DNA of 64,000 nt. Source: Deltaproteobacteria bacterium (lineage in GTDB: Bacteria > Myxococcota_A > UBA796 > SXON01). The notes beneath the pieces were generated by a model. That model ran no database searches, had not been told where the DNA came from, and worked only from the letters and a program-made list of their open reading frames with translations. Within the stretch, counting starts at the first letter, position 1; each line of letters opens with the position of its first letter. The stretch spans positions 143,399-207,398 of the forward strand of contig CANLGL010000001.1 in the NCBI GenBank assembly GCA_947490345.1. The letters are read 5' to 3'. The position numbers and the translations under genes are program-made. Shown here one piece after another: positions 1 through 10,063 of the stretch.

Positions 1-1
1 C

Positions 2-3000
2 GCCTATGGTGACGCTGCCGTCGTTCAAGTCGCTTGTGAGGCGCCCCTCGGGTATTCCGCGCTCGACACCGACTGCGACGACAGCGATGCCGACGAGTAT
101 CCAGGCGCTGACGAGTATTGTGACGGTGACGACGACGACTGCGACGGCGAGGTCGACGAGGACGCTGCCGTAGACGTGGTCACCTGGTACCGGGACGCCG
201 ACGTGGACGGCTACGGCGACTTGGCGACCACCGACGTGGATTGCGAGCGCCCGGCCGGATTTGTCGCGGATGCGACCGATTGCGACGACGGCGCGGAGGG
301 GGTGAACCCGGGCGAGATCGAGGTCTGTGATGCGGCGAGCGTCGACGAGGACTGTTCGGGGGCCGCCGATGATTCCGACAGTGGCGCGGATGGCGAAACG
401 GCTTGGTATGCGGATGCCGATGCCGACGGCTACGGTGACGCCGCCACGAGTGTGAGCCGCTGCGATCAGCCCACGGACTACGTCGCGGACGCGACCGATT
501 GCGACGATAGCGACGGCGACGATCACCCGGGCGCCACCGAGACCACCGGCAACGGCGACGACGAGGATTGCGACGGCGGCGAGGCCTGTTGGACCGACGC
601 CGACAGCGACGGCTACAGGCTCATCGGGACGGCGACCGTCGTCTCGACCGACACGGACTGCGCCGACGCGGGCGAGGGGAGCGATGCCGAGCCTGCGACG
701 GACTGTGATGACAGCGATGGCGCCGAGTTCCCTGGGGCCTCCGAGTATTGTGATGGTGACGATGATGACTGCGACGGCGTGATCGACGAGGACGGCGCGG
801 TCGACGTGCTGACCTGGTACGCCGACGTTGACTCCGACGGCTACGGCGACATCGCCGCGACGGACGCCGATTGCGACCAACCCAGCGACTACGTCGCCGA
901 CGACACCGACTGCGACGACAGCGATGATGCGGTCCACCCCGGCGCCACCGAGATCTGCGACGGCGCTGACACCGACGAAGACTGCAATGGCGACGCCGAC
1001 GACGACGACAGCGGCGCCACAGGGCACACCGCCTGGTATGCTGACGTCGACAGCGACGGCTACGGCGACGAGTTCGCGATGAACATGGCTTGCGATGCAC
1101 CTGCCGACTACGTTGCCGACGACTCCGACTGCGACGACACCGACGCCGCCATCAACCCGGCCGCCACCGAGGTCTGCGACGCCGCGAGCGTGGATGAAGA
1201 CTGCAACGGTGACGCCGACGACGACGACGCCGGCGCTTCCGGCCAGACCTCGTGGTGGGAGGATGCCGACACGGACAGCTACGGTAGCGAGTTCCTCGGC
1301 CTCTCCGCTTGCGACGAGCCTTCCGGCTACCTCGTCGACAACACCGACTGCGACGACACCGATGACACCGTCCACCCGGGCGCCACCGAGGTCCTCGCCA
1401 ACGGCGTCGACAACGACTGTGACGGGGGCGAGACCTGCTACGACGACGACGATGACGACGGGATGCTCGACACCTCGGCCGACACGCGGGCCTCAGTGGA
1501 TGCCGACTGCGACGACGCCTTCGAAGCACTGTCCACCGCGTCGACGGACGACTGTGACGACACCGACGACACCGTCTACCTGGGCGCGACGGAGCTGTGC
1601 GACAGCCTCGACAACGACTGCGACGGCACGATCGACGAGGGCGCGACCACCGCCTGGTACGCCGACGTTGACGGGGACACCTACGGCGACGCCGCGGTCA
1701 CCACCTCCGCGTGCGCCGCGCCCAGCGGATACGTCGCCGACGACACCGACTGCGACGACACCGATGACACTGTGTTTCCGGGAGCAGCGGCGGTCTGCGA
1801 GGACTTCGTGGTCAACGACTGCGAGGCTACCTCGGACGACTGCGCGCTCAGCGGCGTTGCCCTGGTCACCGATCATGACCAGGCCTATTGGTACGGCGTG
1901 AATCTGGTCCCCGCCACGTCGGGGGACAACGTCGGCATCACCGTCGATGGGGTCGGTGATCTCGACGGGGACGGGAACGCAGACATCGGTTTTGGCGGGA
2001 GCCTCTACGACCCGGCCACCACCAGTCCGAATGCGGGGCGCGCCTGGATCTACGCTGGCGGCGCCACGTCCGGCGGGGTCGAGTTGACCGCCGCTGAGGC
2101 TGGGCTCGCCACGATCAGCGGGACGTCGGGCGCCACCAACCCGGACTACGTCGGCTTCCAAATCTCCGCGGGGGGGAACTTCACCGGGGCCAGCTCGGTG
2201 GATTTCGTTGTTGGTGCGCCCAACACCCGGTACTCGTCAATGTCGCCTGGCGATGCCACGGTTTTCTCCAGCCCGTCCGGCTCGCTGACGCGCGCCAGCG
2301 CCACGCTGATCATCCAGGGAATCCGCGGCGCGGACAACGTGGGATACGACGTCTCCGGTGGCGTGGACGTGGATGGGGACGGTCGAGCGGACGTCCTTGC
2401 CGGCGCGTATGGCTATGACATCGCGACGACCAGCAGCGCGGAGGGTGCCGCCGCCTATTTCCCGGGGGGCACGACGGGGACGCACGCGATGGCCTCGGCC
2501 AGCGGCGAGCTCTTCTACGGTTCGGCCGCGAGCGATCAGGCCGGGCAGGTCGTCGCCTTGGTCCCCGACATGACCGGGGACGGCATCGGCGAGATCGTGA
2601 TCGGCGCCTACAAGGCAGAGGCGAGCGCCACCTACACCGGGCAGGGCGAGGTCTACGTCATCTACGGAGAAACCACGATCGTGGGCGGCAGCCTCGCGAC
2701 GGTGCCCGATGTCACGCTGGTCGGGCCGTCCGTGACCGACGCCCAGTTCGGGCGGAGCATGGATGGGGCCGGTGATGTTGACGGGGACGGCACGCACGAC
2801 CTCATCGTCGGCGCCGACTTCGACACCGTTGGCGCGTACACCACGGCGGGCTCCGCCAGCGTGTTCCTATCGAGCGCCAGCGGCCTCGCGACGACCTCCA
2901 GCATCGAGGTGGAGGGCACCTTCACCGGCGACGTCGTCGGGCGCTCTGTCGCCGGTGGCGGCGACTTCAACGGCGACGGCAACACCGACATCGCCGTGGG

Positions 3001-3268
3001 CGGCACCTCCTACGACACCGCCACCTTCTCCGGCGCTGGTGCCGTGGGCCTCTGGTACGGCCCCGTCGCCTCGGGAAGCTATTCCGTCACCGCCGCCGAC
3101 TTCCTGGTCACCGGGACCAGCGCCAGCGAGGCGCTCGGCGCATCGGTCGCCTTCCTGGGCGACACCGACGGCGACGGCTTTGACGATCTCGGCATCGGCG
3201 CCACGAATTGGGACTCGTCCACCGCCAATGTGGGCGCCGTCTTCCTTCTCCTCGGCACGGGCGACTGA
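2..3268 (+). CDS. MopE-type Asp/Cys metal-binding repeat protein with C-terminal FG-GAP/integrin-like repeats (5' truncated by window edge)
   Basis: Frame stays open to base 2 (AYGDAAVVQVACEAPLGYSALDTDCDDSDADEYPGADEYCDGDDDDCDGEVDED...). Recurring DxDxDGYGD...DCDDsDxxxxPGAtEvCDGxDxDCDG units, then DGDGNADIGFGG / DVDGDGRADVLAGA / DMTGDGIGEIVIGA FG-GAP units. Confidence 0.92.
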   Translation, partial: AYGDAAVVQVACEAPLGYSALDTDCDDSDADEYPGADEYCDGDDDDCDGEVDEDAAVDVVTWYRDADVDGYGDLATTDVDCERPAGFVADATDCDDGAEGVNPGEIEVCDAASVDEDCSGAADDSDSGADGETAWYADADADGYGDAATSVSRCDQPTDYVADATDCDDSDGDDHPGATETTGNGDDEDCDGGEACWTDADSDGYRLIGTATVVSTDTDCADAGEGSDAEPATDCDDSDGAEFPGASEYCDGDDDDCDGVIDEDGAVDVLTWYADVDSDGYGDIAATDADCDQPSDYVADDTDCDDSDDAVHPGATEICDGADTDEDCNGDADDDDSGATGHTAWYADVDSDGYGDEFAMNMACDAPADYVADDSDCDDTDAAINPAATEVCDAASVDEDCNGDADDDDAGASGQTSWWEDADTDSYGSEFLGLSACDEPSGYLVDNTDCDDTDDTVHPGATEVLANGVDNDCDGGETCYDDDDDDGMLDTSADTRASVDADCDDAFEALSTASTDDCDDTDDTVYLGATELCDSLDNDCDGTIDEGATTAWYADVDGDTYGDAAVTTSACAAPSGYVADDTDCDDTDDTVFPGAAAVCEDFVVNDCEATSDDCALSGVALVTDHDQAYWYGVNLVPATSGDNVGITVDGVGDLDGDGNADIGFGGSLYDPATTSPNAGRAWIYAGGATSGGVELTAAEAGLATISGTSGATNPDYVGFQISAGGNFTGASSVDFVVGAPNTRYSSMSPGDATVFSSPSGSLTRASATLIIQGIRGADNVGYDVSGGVDVDGDGRADVLAGAYGYDIATTSSAEGAAAYFPGGTTGTHAMASASGELFYGSAASDQAGQVVALVPDMTGDGIGEIVIGAYKAEASATYTGQGEVYVIYGETTIVGGSLATVPDVTLVGPSVTDAQFGRSMDGAGDVDGDGTHDLIVGADFDTVGAYTTAGSASVFLSSASGLATTSSIEVEGTFTGDVVGRSVAGGGDFNGDGNTDIAVGGTSYDTATFSGAGAVGLWYGPVASGSYSVTAADFLVTGTSASEALGASVAFLGDTDGDGFDDLGIGATNWDSSTANVGAVFLLLGTGD

Positions 3269-3303
3269 CGACATTCGGTGGTAGGCTTGGTCCGGGAGGC
3301 CTG

Positions 3304-4389
3304 ATGTTTCTGGCCCTGGTGTTGGCGTGCGACCCGACCTCGTCCAAAGGTGACACGGCTGGTGACGCGTGGCCGGAGTGGAAGGAAGAAGCTGAGGAAG
3401 ATACCGAGCCCACCCCGCCGGGCCAGGACCCGGATGGCGAAGAGGGCGAGGCCGACGTCGATCCGGGCGAGTGCGAGCCGGACGCATGCATCGAACTGGC
3501 CGAGGCCGTGGACCGCGGGTTCGCGACGGTGGCCTATGGCAGCGATGGGCTCACGATCGACAATATCGGTCCCTACGCAGTGTGTTTCGAGCGCTGGTAC
3601 ACCTTCATCAGCACGGAATCGCAAGATGCCGTTGGCGGCACCACCGACACCTCCCTGGAAATTGAGCCGGGCTCGAAGCTGACCCTGCCCTACGCCGTGT
3701 GGAGCAGCTCCTCGGATACTGAAGCCTGGTGGTGCGTGGAGCACAACCAGTACACCGCCTCGGGAGCCGACTACACCTTCAACGGCTCTCGCGCGCCGAC
3801 CCGCATCGCCGGCTGGACCAACGACTCGTCGGACGAGGACCGCGATGGCAGCGAGGACCACCACGATTGGTCATCGGTGGACGGCCTCGCCGAGACGCAG
3901 CACAGCGTGTGGGACTACATCGACGACGAGCCGGTGTTCATCGTCGGCCGCAGCATGAACTGGTTCGAGCTGGGGATCGGACAGTCGACCCGGGTGGTGG
4001 TCGAAGTGACCAACCTCGGCCGCCACTCCGGCAAGGCCAGCATCAGTGAGAAGGTTCCGCGGGATTGGGCGGTCTCGGAAATCTCGCCGTCCCCCTCGTC
4101 GACCATCATCGACAGCGACGGTGCCACCATCCTTACCTGGCAAGTCGAGCTGGGCGCGGCGGTGGAGCCCGGCGACACCTACGCGCCCACCCGGTACCAG
4201 GAGACCGAACTGGAGTATCGGCTCACGTACAACGGCAGCTGCGCCGGGCGGGAGGTTGGCTTCGCGCCGAATTCGCTCTGGAGCTCGGGCGGGGACGGTT
4301 TTGTATCGGAGGGCGCACCGCTCATCGTGCAGTGCTGCGGGGGCGAGGACGGTGGGCTCGGCGGCGGACCGGGGGGCGGCGTCCCCTGA
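3304..4389 (+). CDS. hypothetical lipoprotein (MFLALVLAC lipobox)
   Basis: In-frame ATG preceded by GGGAGG; very short hydrophobic N-terminus ending in LALVLAC; acidic linker follows. Confidence 0.75.
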   Translation: MFLALVLACDPTSSKGDTAGDAWPEWKEEAEEDTEPTPPGQDPDGEEGEADVDPGECEPDACIELAEAVDRGFATVAYGSDGLTIDNIGPYAVCFERWYTFISTESQDAVGGTTDTSLEIEPGSKLTLPYAVWSSSSDTEAWWCVEHNQYTASGADYTFNGSRAPTRIAGWTNDSSDEDRDGSEDHHDWSSVDGLAETQHSVWDYIDDEPVFIVGRSMNWFELGIGQSTRVVVEVTNLGRHSGKASISEKVPRDWAVSEISPSPSSTIIDSDGATILTWQVELGAAVEPGDTYAPTRYQETELEYRLTYNGSCAGREVGFAPNSLWSSGGDGFVSEGAPLIVQCCGGEDGGLGGGPGGGVP

Positions 4390-4390
4390 T

Positions 4391-5395
4391 CTATTTGAGG
4401 AGCGTGCGTTCGAACCCGAGTCGGCCATCGGCGTCGTAGAAGGCCACCGTCATCTTGGCGCTGTCCGCTTCGATCCAAACGAAGCCCTCGTCGGCGTCCT
4501 CGTACCAGGTGTCGTGGCCCGGGTACAGGCTGGTCGTGCGGGCGCCGGCGCCGCTGACGATGAGCTCGGTGCCGCCGCAAGTCTCGGTGATCCACTGCAG
4601 GCTGTGGTCGTGACCGCACAAGTACATGTCCACCACGCCGCAGACGGCCTGGTCCATGAATTCCTTCACGTAGGTGCCGTTGCCGATCGGTGAGGCGGGA
4701 CCGCCGTCGTAGTCCCCTGCGTCGCCGTGGGGACCATTGCTTCGATAGGGGTGGTGCCCATACGCGAAGGTCCATGCCGCCGTGGAAAGCGGTGCCCGTT
4801 CCTTCATCCACGCCAGCTGCTCGTCGAAGAAGCCCCACACCATCGCGTTGGTGTCGAGCGCGAAGAGCTCGGCGACGCCTGCATCGATCCGGTAGTATTG
4901 GGCCGGAAACACCCACTTGTCGGACCGGTCGCTGTACTCGACGTAGATCGGCGCGCGCCAGAATTCGTAGCCCGAGCCGCCGGCCCCGTAGTCGTGATTG
5001 CCGAGCGCCGGGTAGAACGGAAAAGCCAGGTTGGCGTAGGGGAGCTCGAACTTGGACTCGAACTGGATGTCGAAGCGATCATCGACGCCGGAGTCGTAGA
5101 AATTGTCGCCCAGATAGATGGCGAAGTCGCAGCCGCGCACCGCGCAGACCGTCTCCATGCCATCCGCGACGTCGTACTGCAAGGACGTGCCCATGCCGGC
5201 ATCGCCGAGGGCCACAAAACGCACCGTGTCTGCGGCGGGACGGGTCACCACGGTGTCGACGACGACTCCGTCCGAGTCCGGCGGCGGCGCCGCGGTCTTG
5301 CCTGGCTTGGTCCAGATCGGCGTGGCGGGAGAGCCTTCCGTCACTGGAGTGGGTGGCGGCTCGCCGCAGGCGAAGAAGAGGACCAGCAGCGGCAT
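4391..5395 (-). CDS. calcineurin-like metallophosphoesterase (purple acid phosphatase-like) lipoprotein
   Basis: FVALGDAGMG, YLGDNFYDSG, LGNHDYG, YGHHPYRS, CGHDHSLQ metallophosphatase blocks. Confidence 0.9.
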   Translation of the reverse strand: MPLLVLFFACGEPPPTPVTEGSPATPIWTKPGKTAAPPPDSDGVVVDTVVTRPAADTVRFVALGDAGMGTSLQYDVADGMETVCAVRGCDFAIYLGDNFYDSGVDDRFDIQFESKFELPYANLAFPFYPALGNHDYGAGGSGYEFWRAPIYVEYSDRSDKWVFPAQYYRIDAGVAELFALDTNAMVWGFFDEQLAWMKERAPLSTAAWTFAYGHHPYRSNGPHGDAGDYDGGPASPIGNGTYVKEFMDQAVCGVVDMYLCGHDHSLQWITETCGGTELIVSGAGARTTSLYPGHDTWYEDADEGFVWIEADSAKMTVAFYDADGRLGFERTLLK

Positions 5396-5404
5396 GGTGA
5401 TGGA

Positions 5405-5414
5405 AGTATATACT
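5405..5414. promoter_or_regulatory. symmetric bidirectional -10 element AGTATATACT
   Basis: Perfect palindrome giving TATACT on both strands, 9 nt from the minus ATG (5395) and 7 nt from the plus ATG (5422). Confidence 0.7.
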
Positions 5415-5421
5415 AGCCCCG

Positions 5422-6045
5422 ATGGCCGTGCTGCCGTTGGACTTAGCCGAATTCCGCCTGCTCCAGGCGCTCCGGGCCTCCCCAGCGGGACCAGCGTTCA
5501 CGCAGCTTTGGAACGCCCAGGCTGGCGCTGGTTGGTCGGTGTTTCGAGCGCTGGTCGACCGTGACGAAGATGCGATCGGCTGGATGGCGTCGTTTCGGTT
5601 GGAGTTGGGGGAGCGAGCGCCGAGCTTCCGCGTCGATGAGGGGGTGGCGCCCCAGGTGGGCCGGGCGCTCTACGAGCACGCCCTGCCCGCGTTCCCGGGG
5701 CCGGGAGTCCTCCCGACCGACGCGCTGACTCCCGACGAGTCCGGAGTCCGCGAGCTCCCCGCATCGGCACGGCTCGCGTACCTCGTCGATCTGTTCTTCG
5801 ACTGGACCCCGCCCAATCCGGCGGTCCGCGACGCCTACCGGCTTTTGGAGCCGGCCGGCGACACCAACGCTCGTCTGCTGGTGCACAGCGCGCTGTTGCG
5901 CAATCCACCCGCCGAGGCGCTCATTCTTCCGCCCGGGGTCGCGCCTTCCGTCTACCGCCCTCCGACCGGATTCCGCGCGCTCTGGCCATGGTTGCTCGGC
6001 GCGCTCCTCGCCGCGCTTCTGTCGAGCCTGTCGGCATTCTGGTAG
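5422..6045 (+). CDS. hypothetical protein with C-terminal transmembrane tail
   Basis: 207 aa ORF; C-terminal ALWPWLLGALLAALLSSLSAFW; TATACT box 7 nt upstream of ATG. Confidence 0.7.
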   Translation: MAVLPLDLAEFRLLQALRASPAGPAFTQLWNAQAGAGWSVFRALVDRDEDAIGWMASFRLELGERAPSFRVDEGVAPQVGRALYEHALPAFPGPGVLPTDALTPDESGVRELPASARLAYLVDLFFDWTPPNPAVRDAYRLLEPAGDTNARLLVHSALLRNPPAEALILPPGVAPSVYRPPTGFRALWPWLLGALLAALLSSLSAFW

Positions 6046-6137
6046 GGCGTTGCTGGGTGGAGAATCGGACGATCATCGGGCCGCGGCGCGCACCGGAGGG
6101 GCGAGTGCGGTAGGATCCGCGCGCTGAGGGATACCGT

Positions 6138-7880
6138 ATGGCTGACGAACGTAAGTCGACTCCGACCGCCACTGCCTCCAACGCCCGATTGGGCGAGCTT
6201 CTTGTTCGCGAAAACCTGATTTCGCCGCTGCAGCTTCAAAAAGCGATGGAGGGCCAGCGCGCCGCCGGCGGCCGGTTGGGGCACCAGCTCACCAAGCTCG
6301 GCTACATCGAAGAGAACGAGCTCACCGCCTTTTTGAGCAAGCAGTACAGCGTTCCGTCGATCAATCTCCGCGACTTCGAGATCGACTCCGAGGTGCTCAA
6401 GCTGATTCCGAAGGAGGTTGTGGTTCGCCACCAGGTGATCCCGATCAACAAGTCGGGCAACACGCTGATCATCGCGATGGCCGACCCGTCCAACATCTAT
6501 GCGGTCGATGACATCAAGTTCATCACCAACTTCAACATCGACATTGTGGTCGCCTCTGAGGGCCAGATCGCGGAGTCGATCGAGAAATACTACACCAGCA
6601 ACGTCACCTTCGAAGACGTGATGGTGGACTTCTCCGGCGGGGAGGACGACGTCGAACTGGCGGGCGAGGTCGACGAAGACATCAACGTTCTCGATCTCGA
6701 AAAGAGCGCCGGCGACGCGCCGGTCGTCAAGCTGGTCAACCTCGTGCTGCTCGACGCGATCCGGAAGGGCGCGTCCGACATCCACATCGAGCCCTATGAG
6801 AAGCAGCTTCGCATCCGGTATCGCATCGACGGCATGCTCTACGAGGTCATGAAGCCGCCGCTTCGCCTGAAAAACGCGATCACCAGCCGCTTGAAGATCA
6901 TGTCCAACCTTGACATTGCCGAGCGGCGCCTTCCACAGGATGGTCGCATCAAGCTCAAGATGGGCAAGGGCAAGGAGATGGACTTTCGCGTCAGCATCTG
7001 CCCGGTGCTCTGGGGAGAAAAGACGGTCATGCGGCTCCTGGACAAGTCCAACCTCCAGTTGGACATGACCAAGCTCGGCTTCGAAGAGTCCATTCTCCGC
7101 AGCTTCAAAGAGGCCATCGCCAAGCCGTACGGGATGATCCTCATCACTGGCCCGACCGGCTCCGGAAAGACGACCACGCTGTACTCCACGCTTTCCGAGC
7201 TCAACAAGAGCACCGAGAACATCAGCACGGCCGAAGACCCGATCGAGTACAACCTCTACGGCATCAACCAGGTCCAGATGCACGACGAGATTGGCCTGAA
7301 CTTCGCCGCGGCGTTGCGATGTTTCTTGCGCCAGGACCCGGACATCATCATGGTCGGCGAGATTCGAGACTTCGAAACGGCGGAGATCGCCGTCAAGGCG
7401 GCGCTCACCGGTCACCTTGTGCTCTCGACCCTGCACACCAACGACGCGCCGAGCACGGTCAGCCGTCTGCTCAATATGGGCATCGAGCCCTTCCTCGTCG
7501 CGAGCTCCGTCAACCTCATCGGCGCCCAGCGTCTGGTCCGGAAGTTGTGCTCCGACTGCAAGGGCCCGGTCGAGGTCACGCGGCAGCAGCTCATCGACGT
7601 GGGGATTCCCCCCGAAGAGATTGACCAGGTCAAGCCGATGCGCGGCCAGGGTTGCAAAACCTGCAACAACACGGGCTACAAGGGCCGCATCGCGGTCTAC
7701 GAGATCATGGTGACCAACGATGAGGTCAAAGAGTTCATCCTCAACGGCGCGTCGACCCTGGAGCTCAAGCGCGAGGCGATTCGGCAGGGCATGAAAACCC
7801 TGCGGATGAGCGCGCTCACCAAGTTCCGGGAGGGCATGACCTCGCTCGAAGAGGTCGTGCGCGTGACTGCCCCGGACTAG
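6138..7880 (+). CDS. pilB: type IV pilus assembly / type II secretion ATPase (PilB/GspE family)
   Basis: N-terminal MshEN-like domain, Walker A GPTGSGKTTTLYS, RQDPDIIMVGEIRDFETAEIA, GHLVLSTLHTNDA, C-x2-C zinc motif (LCSDC...GCKTC). Confidence 0.95.
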   Translation: MADERKSTPTATASNARLGELLVRENLISPLQLQKAMEGQRAAGGRLGHQLTKLGYIEENELTAFLSKQYSVPSINLRDFEIDSEVLKLIPKEVVVRHQVIPINKSGNTLIIAMADPSNIYAVDDIKFITNFNIDIVVASEGQIAESIEKYYTSNVTFEDVMVDFSGGEDDVELAGEVDEDINVLDLEKSAGDAPVVKLVNLVLLDAIRKGASDIHIEPYEKQLRIRYRIDGMLYEVMKPPLRLKNAITSRLKIMSNLDIAERRLPQDGRIKLKMGKGKEMDFRVSICPVLWGEKTVMRLLDKSNLQLDMTKLGFEESILRSFKEAIAKPYGMILITGPTGSGKTTTLYSTLSELNKSTENISTAEDPIEYNLYGINQVQMHDEIGLNFAAALRCFLRQDPDIIMVGEIRDFETAEIAVKAALTGHLVLSTLHTNDAPSTVSRLLNMGIEPFLVASSVNLIGAQRLVRKLCSDCKGPVEVTRQQLIDVGIPPEEIDQVKPMRGQGCKTCNNTGYKGRIAVYEIMVTNDEVKEFILNGASTLELKREAIRQGMKTLRMSALTKFREGMTSLEEVVRVTAPD

Positions 7881-7883
7881 GCG

Positions 7884-9359
7884 GTGCTTTTTCTGGCGCT
7901 GTTGACCCTGGGCTGCTCTTGCGCGGAGCGGGAGTCGTCCCGGTCGCCGTCGGCACGGCGCACGGCGAAGGGCGGGGAGGCCCTGCTGGTCGACTGGCCG
8001 GTGCTGCCTGAAACGCTGATCCTGTCGGACCAGAAGGCGCTATCGGCGGCGCTCGATAGCGCGACAGCGTCGCGACAGCATCGCCCGGTCAGTACGGGTG
8101 GCGACGTGCTCGTGGTGGTCCTCGACACGGTGCGTGCCGACCACCTGGGGATGTACGGGTACCCGGAGGAAACCTCGCCGCGACTGGACCGCTGGGCCGC
8201 CGGCGCCCGGGTGTGGGACAACGCGTGGACCGACGCCCCGTGGACCCTGCCGGCGCACGCGTCGATGTTCACCGGGAAGAGCCAGCGCGAACACGGCGCC
8301 CGCAGCGTCGGCCGCGACGATCCTCGAAAGGGGGCCCCGCTCGCCGATGGCCAGGACACCGTCGCCGAGCGCCTACGGGACGCCGGTTGGCGGACTGTCG
8401 GCATCGCTGGAAATCTTGCTTTCCTCCATCCTAGCTACGGCCTGGACCAGGGCTTCGACGTGTGGATGAACGATGGCCTGGACCGCGACCCGCGCGGGGT
8501 TCCATACCTTGCCGCCGATCGGGTGATCGCGATGGCGGATCAGGCACTCAAAGAGGAGGACCCTCGCCCGCTCTTACTATTTTTGAATTTGATGGATGCT
8601 CACCGGCCCTACAAGGCGCGGCGAGGCTACGTCAAGCGCCCGGAGCGGCTGCGAAAGGGCCTTCCAGGGACGCGCGGCTATCAGAAGGTGGTCAAGTCCC
8701 TGCTCAAGGGCGGAACGCTCGACGCCGCCGTCCGCGACTCCTGGATCGAGGCCTACGACAGCGAACTGCGTTTCGTCGACGATCATCTCGGGCAGTTTTT
8801 GGATCGTGCGGGTCGGTTCGAACACGTGTTCATCCTGGCGGACCACGGTGAGTATCTGGGTGAACACGGCCTGGTGGAGCACGCGAAGGACGTCTACGAG
8901 CCAGTGCTGCATGTGCCGTTTCTGGCGAAAGGGTCCGGCTTCGAGGCCGGACGTGACCCCGCGCCGATCCAGACCCACGACCTCGGCGCGATGATCCTGA
9001 CCGCGGCTGGGCTCAGCGCCAAGGGCTTCCAGCGCACCGAAACGGTGCAGGTGGCGGACCTCTACTACACGCTCAAGAAGGACCTGATGGCGCCGTACGG
9101 CGCGCGCTTCGACCGCATCAGGCGCGCCTTCAGGGTCGGCCCGCACAAGCTCATCACGGGTGATGACGGCAGCCGCGAAATCTACGACCTCGGGGCCGAT
9201 CCCGGCGAGTTGGCCCCGCTCGCGGAGCTGCCTGCCTCGCTTCAGGGCATCGACGCCACCTGGCTGGCGGCCCATCCCGAAGTGGAGCTCGTTCCGGTCG
9301 GCGAAGGCGAGCTGGGCCCTGACGAGGCGCTGCTCAAGGCTCTCGGATACGCGGAGTGA
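7884..9359 (+). CDS. sulfatase/alkaline phosphatase superfamily lipoprotein (GTG start)
   Basis: VLVVVLDTVRADHLGMYGYPEETSPRLD, sulfatase-like ...ADHGEYLGEHGLVEHAKDVYEPVLHVPF. Confidence 0.88.
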   Translation: MLFLALLTLGCSCAERESSRSPSARRTAKGGEALLVDWPVLPETLILSDQKALSAALDSATASRQHRPVSTGGDVLVVVLDTVRADHLGMYGYPEETSPRLDRWAAGARVWDNAWTDAPWTLPAHASMFTGKSQREHGARSVGRDDPRKGAPLADGQDTVAERLRDAGWRTVGIAGNLAFLHPSYGLDQGFDVWMNDGLDRDPRGVPYLAADRVIAMADQALKEEDPRPLLLFLNLMDAHRPYKARRGYVKRPERLRKGLPGTRGYQKVVKSLLKGGTLDAAVRDSWIEAYDSELRFVDDHLGQFLDRAGRFEHVFILADHGEYLGEHGLVEHAKDVYEPVLHVPFLAKGSGFEAGRDPAPIQTHDLGAMILTAAGLSAKGFQRTETVQVADLYYTLKKDLMAPYGARFDRIRRAFRVGPHKLITGDDGSREIYDLGADPGELAPLAELPASLQGIDATWLAAHPEVELVPVGEGELGPDEALLKALGYAE

Positions 9360-9372
9360 TAGCCCCCGCGGC

Positions 9373-9915
9373 ATGGTTCCACTCCCTACCCTGACGGACG
9401 ACCTCGCCGCCTTCCGCGCCGCCCTCACCAGCCGCCCGCTGCAGGAGCGGGTCAACTACATGCACGGCCTGCCCAAGCGGGAGATGCGCCGGCTCTGGAA
9501 CGAGGGCCTGCCGCTCTCCCTCGCGGAGCTGGTCGCGGGGGAAGGGGAGATTGTCCGCCACGAAGGACAGAACGACCTGCCACCGTTCTTCGACCGCTTC
9601 GAAAAGCACGTGGTGCTGAGGGCAGGTCAGGTACAGGGGATCAATGTGCAGAAGTTCGCCTTCGCTACCGGGCCAGGTCACTTTTCCGTCCGGCAGGACG
9701 GGGACGAGGTCTGGTTCGACTACACCTCCCTTCCGACATCTGTCCCCGAGGGGTGGCCGGGAGTGGTCGGCAACGAAGGCGGTATTTCCGGACTTGTATA
9801 CGGTCACATGATCGACCGAGTCCGCAAGGTGATCGACGGCATGGTGGTCGGGAAGGTGTGGAAGCGCGGCAAGCCCGAAGAACACTACTTCATGCTCGCC
9901 CGGCGCGAGCCGTGA
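9373..9915 (+). CDS. hypothetical protein
   Basis: In-frame ATG 13 nt after the upstream stop; ORF up to the intergenic repeat. Confidence 0.6.
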   Translation: MVPLPTLTDDLAAFRAALTSRPLQERVNYMHGLPKREMRRLWNEGLPLSLAELVAGEGEIVRHEGQNDLPPFFDRFEKHVVLRAGQVQGINVQKFAFATGPGHFSVRQDGDEVWFDYTSLPTSVPEGWPGVVGNEGGISGLVYGHMIDRVRKVIDGMVVGKVWKRGKPEEHYFMLARREP

Positions 9916-9919
9916 ACTC

Positions 9920-10058
9920 GGGGGAGGACGCTCGCCGCGCCTCCCCCTACCGGGCCATTCCCTTCGGCCTGCAACCTTCGGTTTCCGGCCTTCGGCGCCG
10001 GGAAGTCCGGGTCCCGCCGCGTTCATAACGCGCCGGAGCGTGGCCCTCTCCCCCACCC
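9920..10058 (+). repeat. dispersed three-hairpin intergenic element, copy 1
   Basis: GGGGGAGG..CCTCCCCC hairpin; GGCC-tgc-AACC-ttc-GGTT-tcc-GGCC; CGCGTT-CAT-AACGCG; ctctcccccacccg tail. Confidence 0.8.
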
Positions 10059-10063
10059 GGCAG

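Noticed and set aside
621-1529. Arg-rich minus-strand ORFs (e.g. 621-1100, 1152-1529) and Thr/Pro-rich plus-strand ORFs inside the MopE gene
   Set aside because: Shadow frames of GAC/GTC-rich Asp-repeat coding DNA; low-complexity composition, and the Asp/Cys frame is the one with conserved motifs.
9920-10058. Repeat element as simple Rho-independent terminators
   Set aside because: No downstream T-tract in any copy, and sequence conservation extends well beyond a terminator stem.
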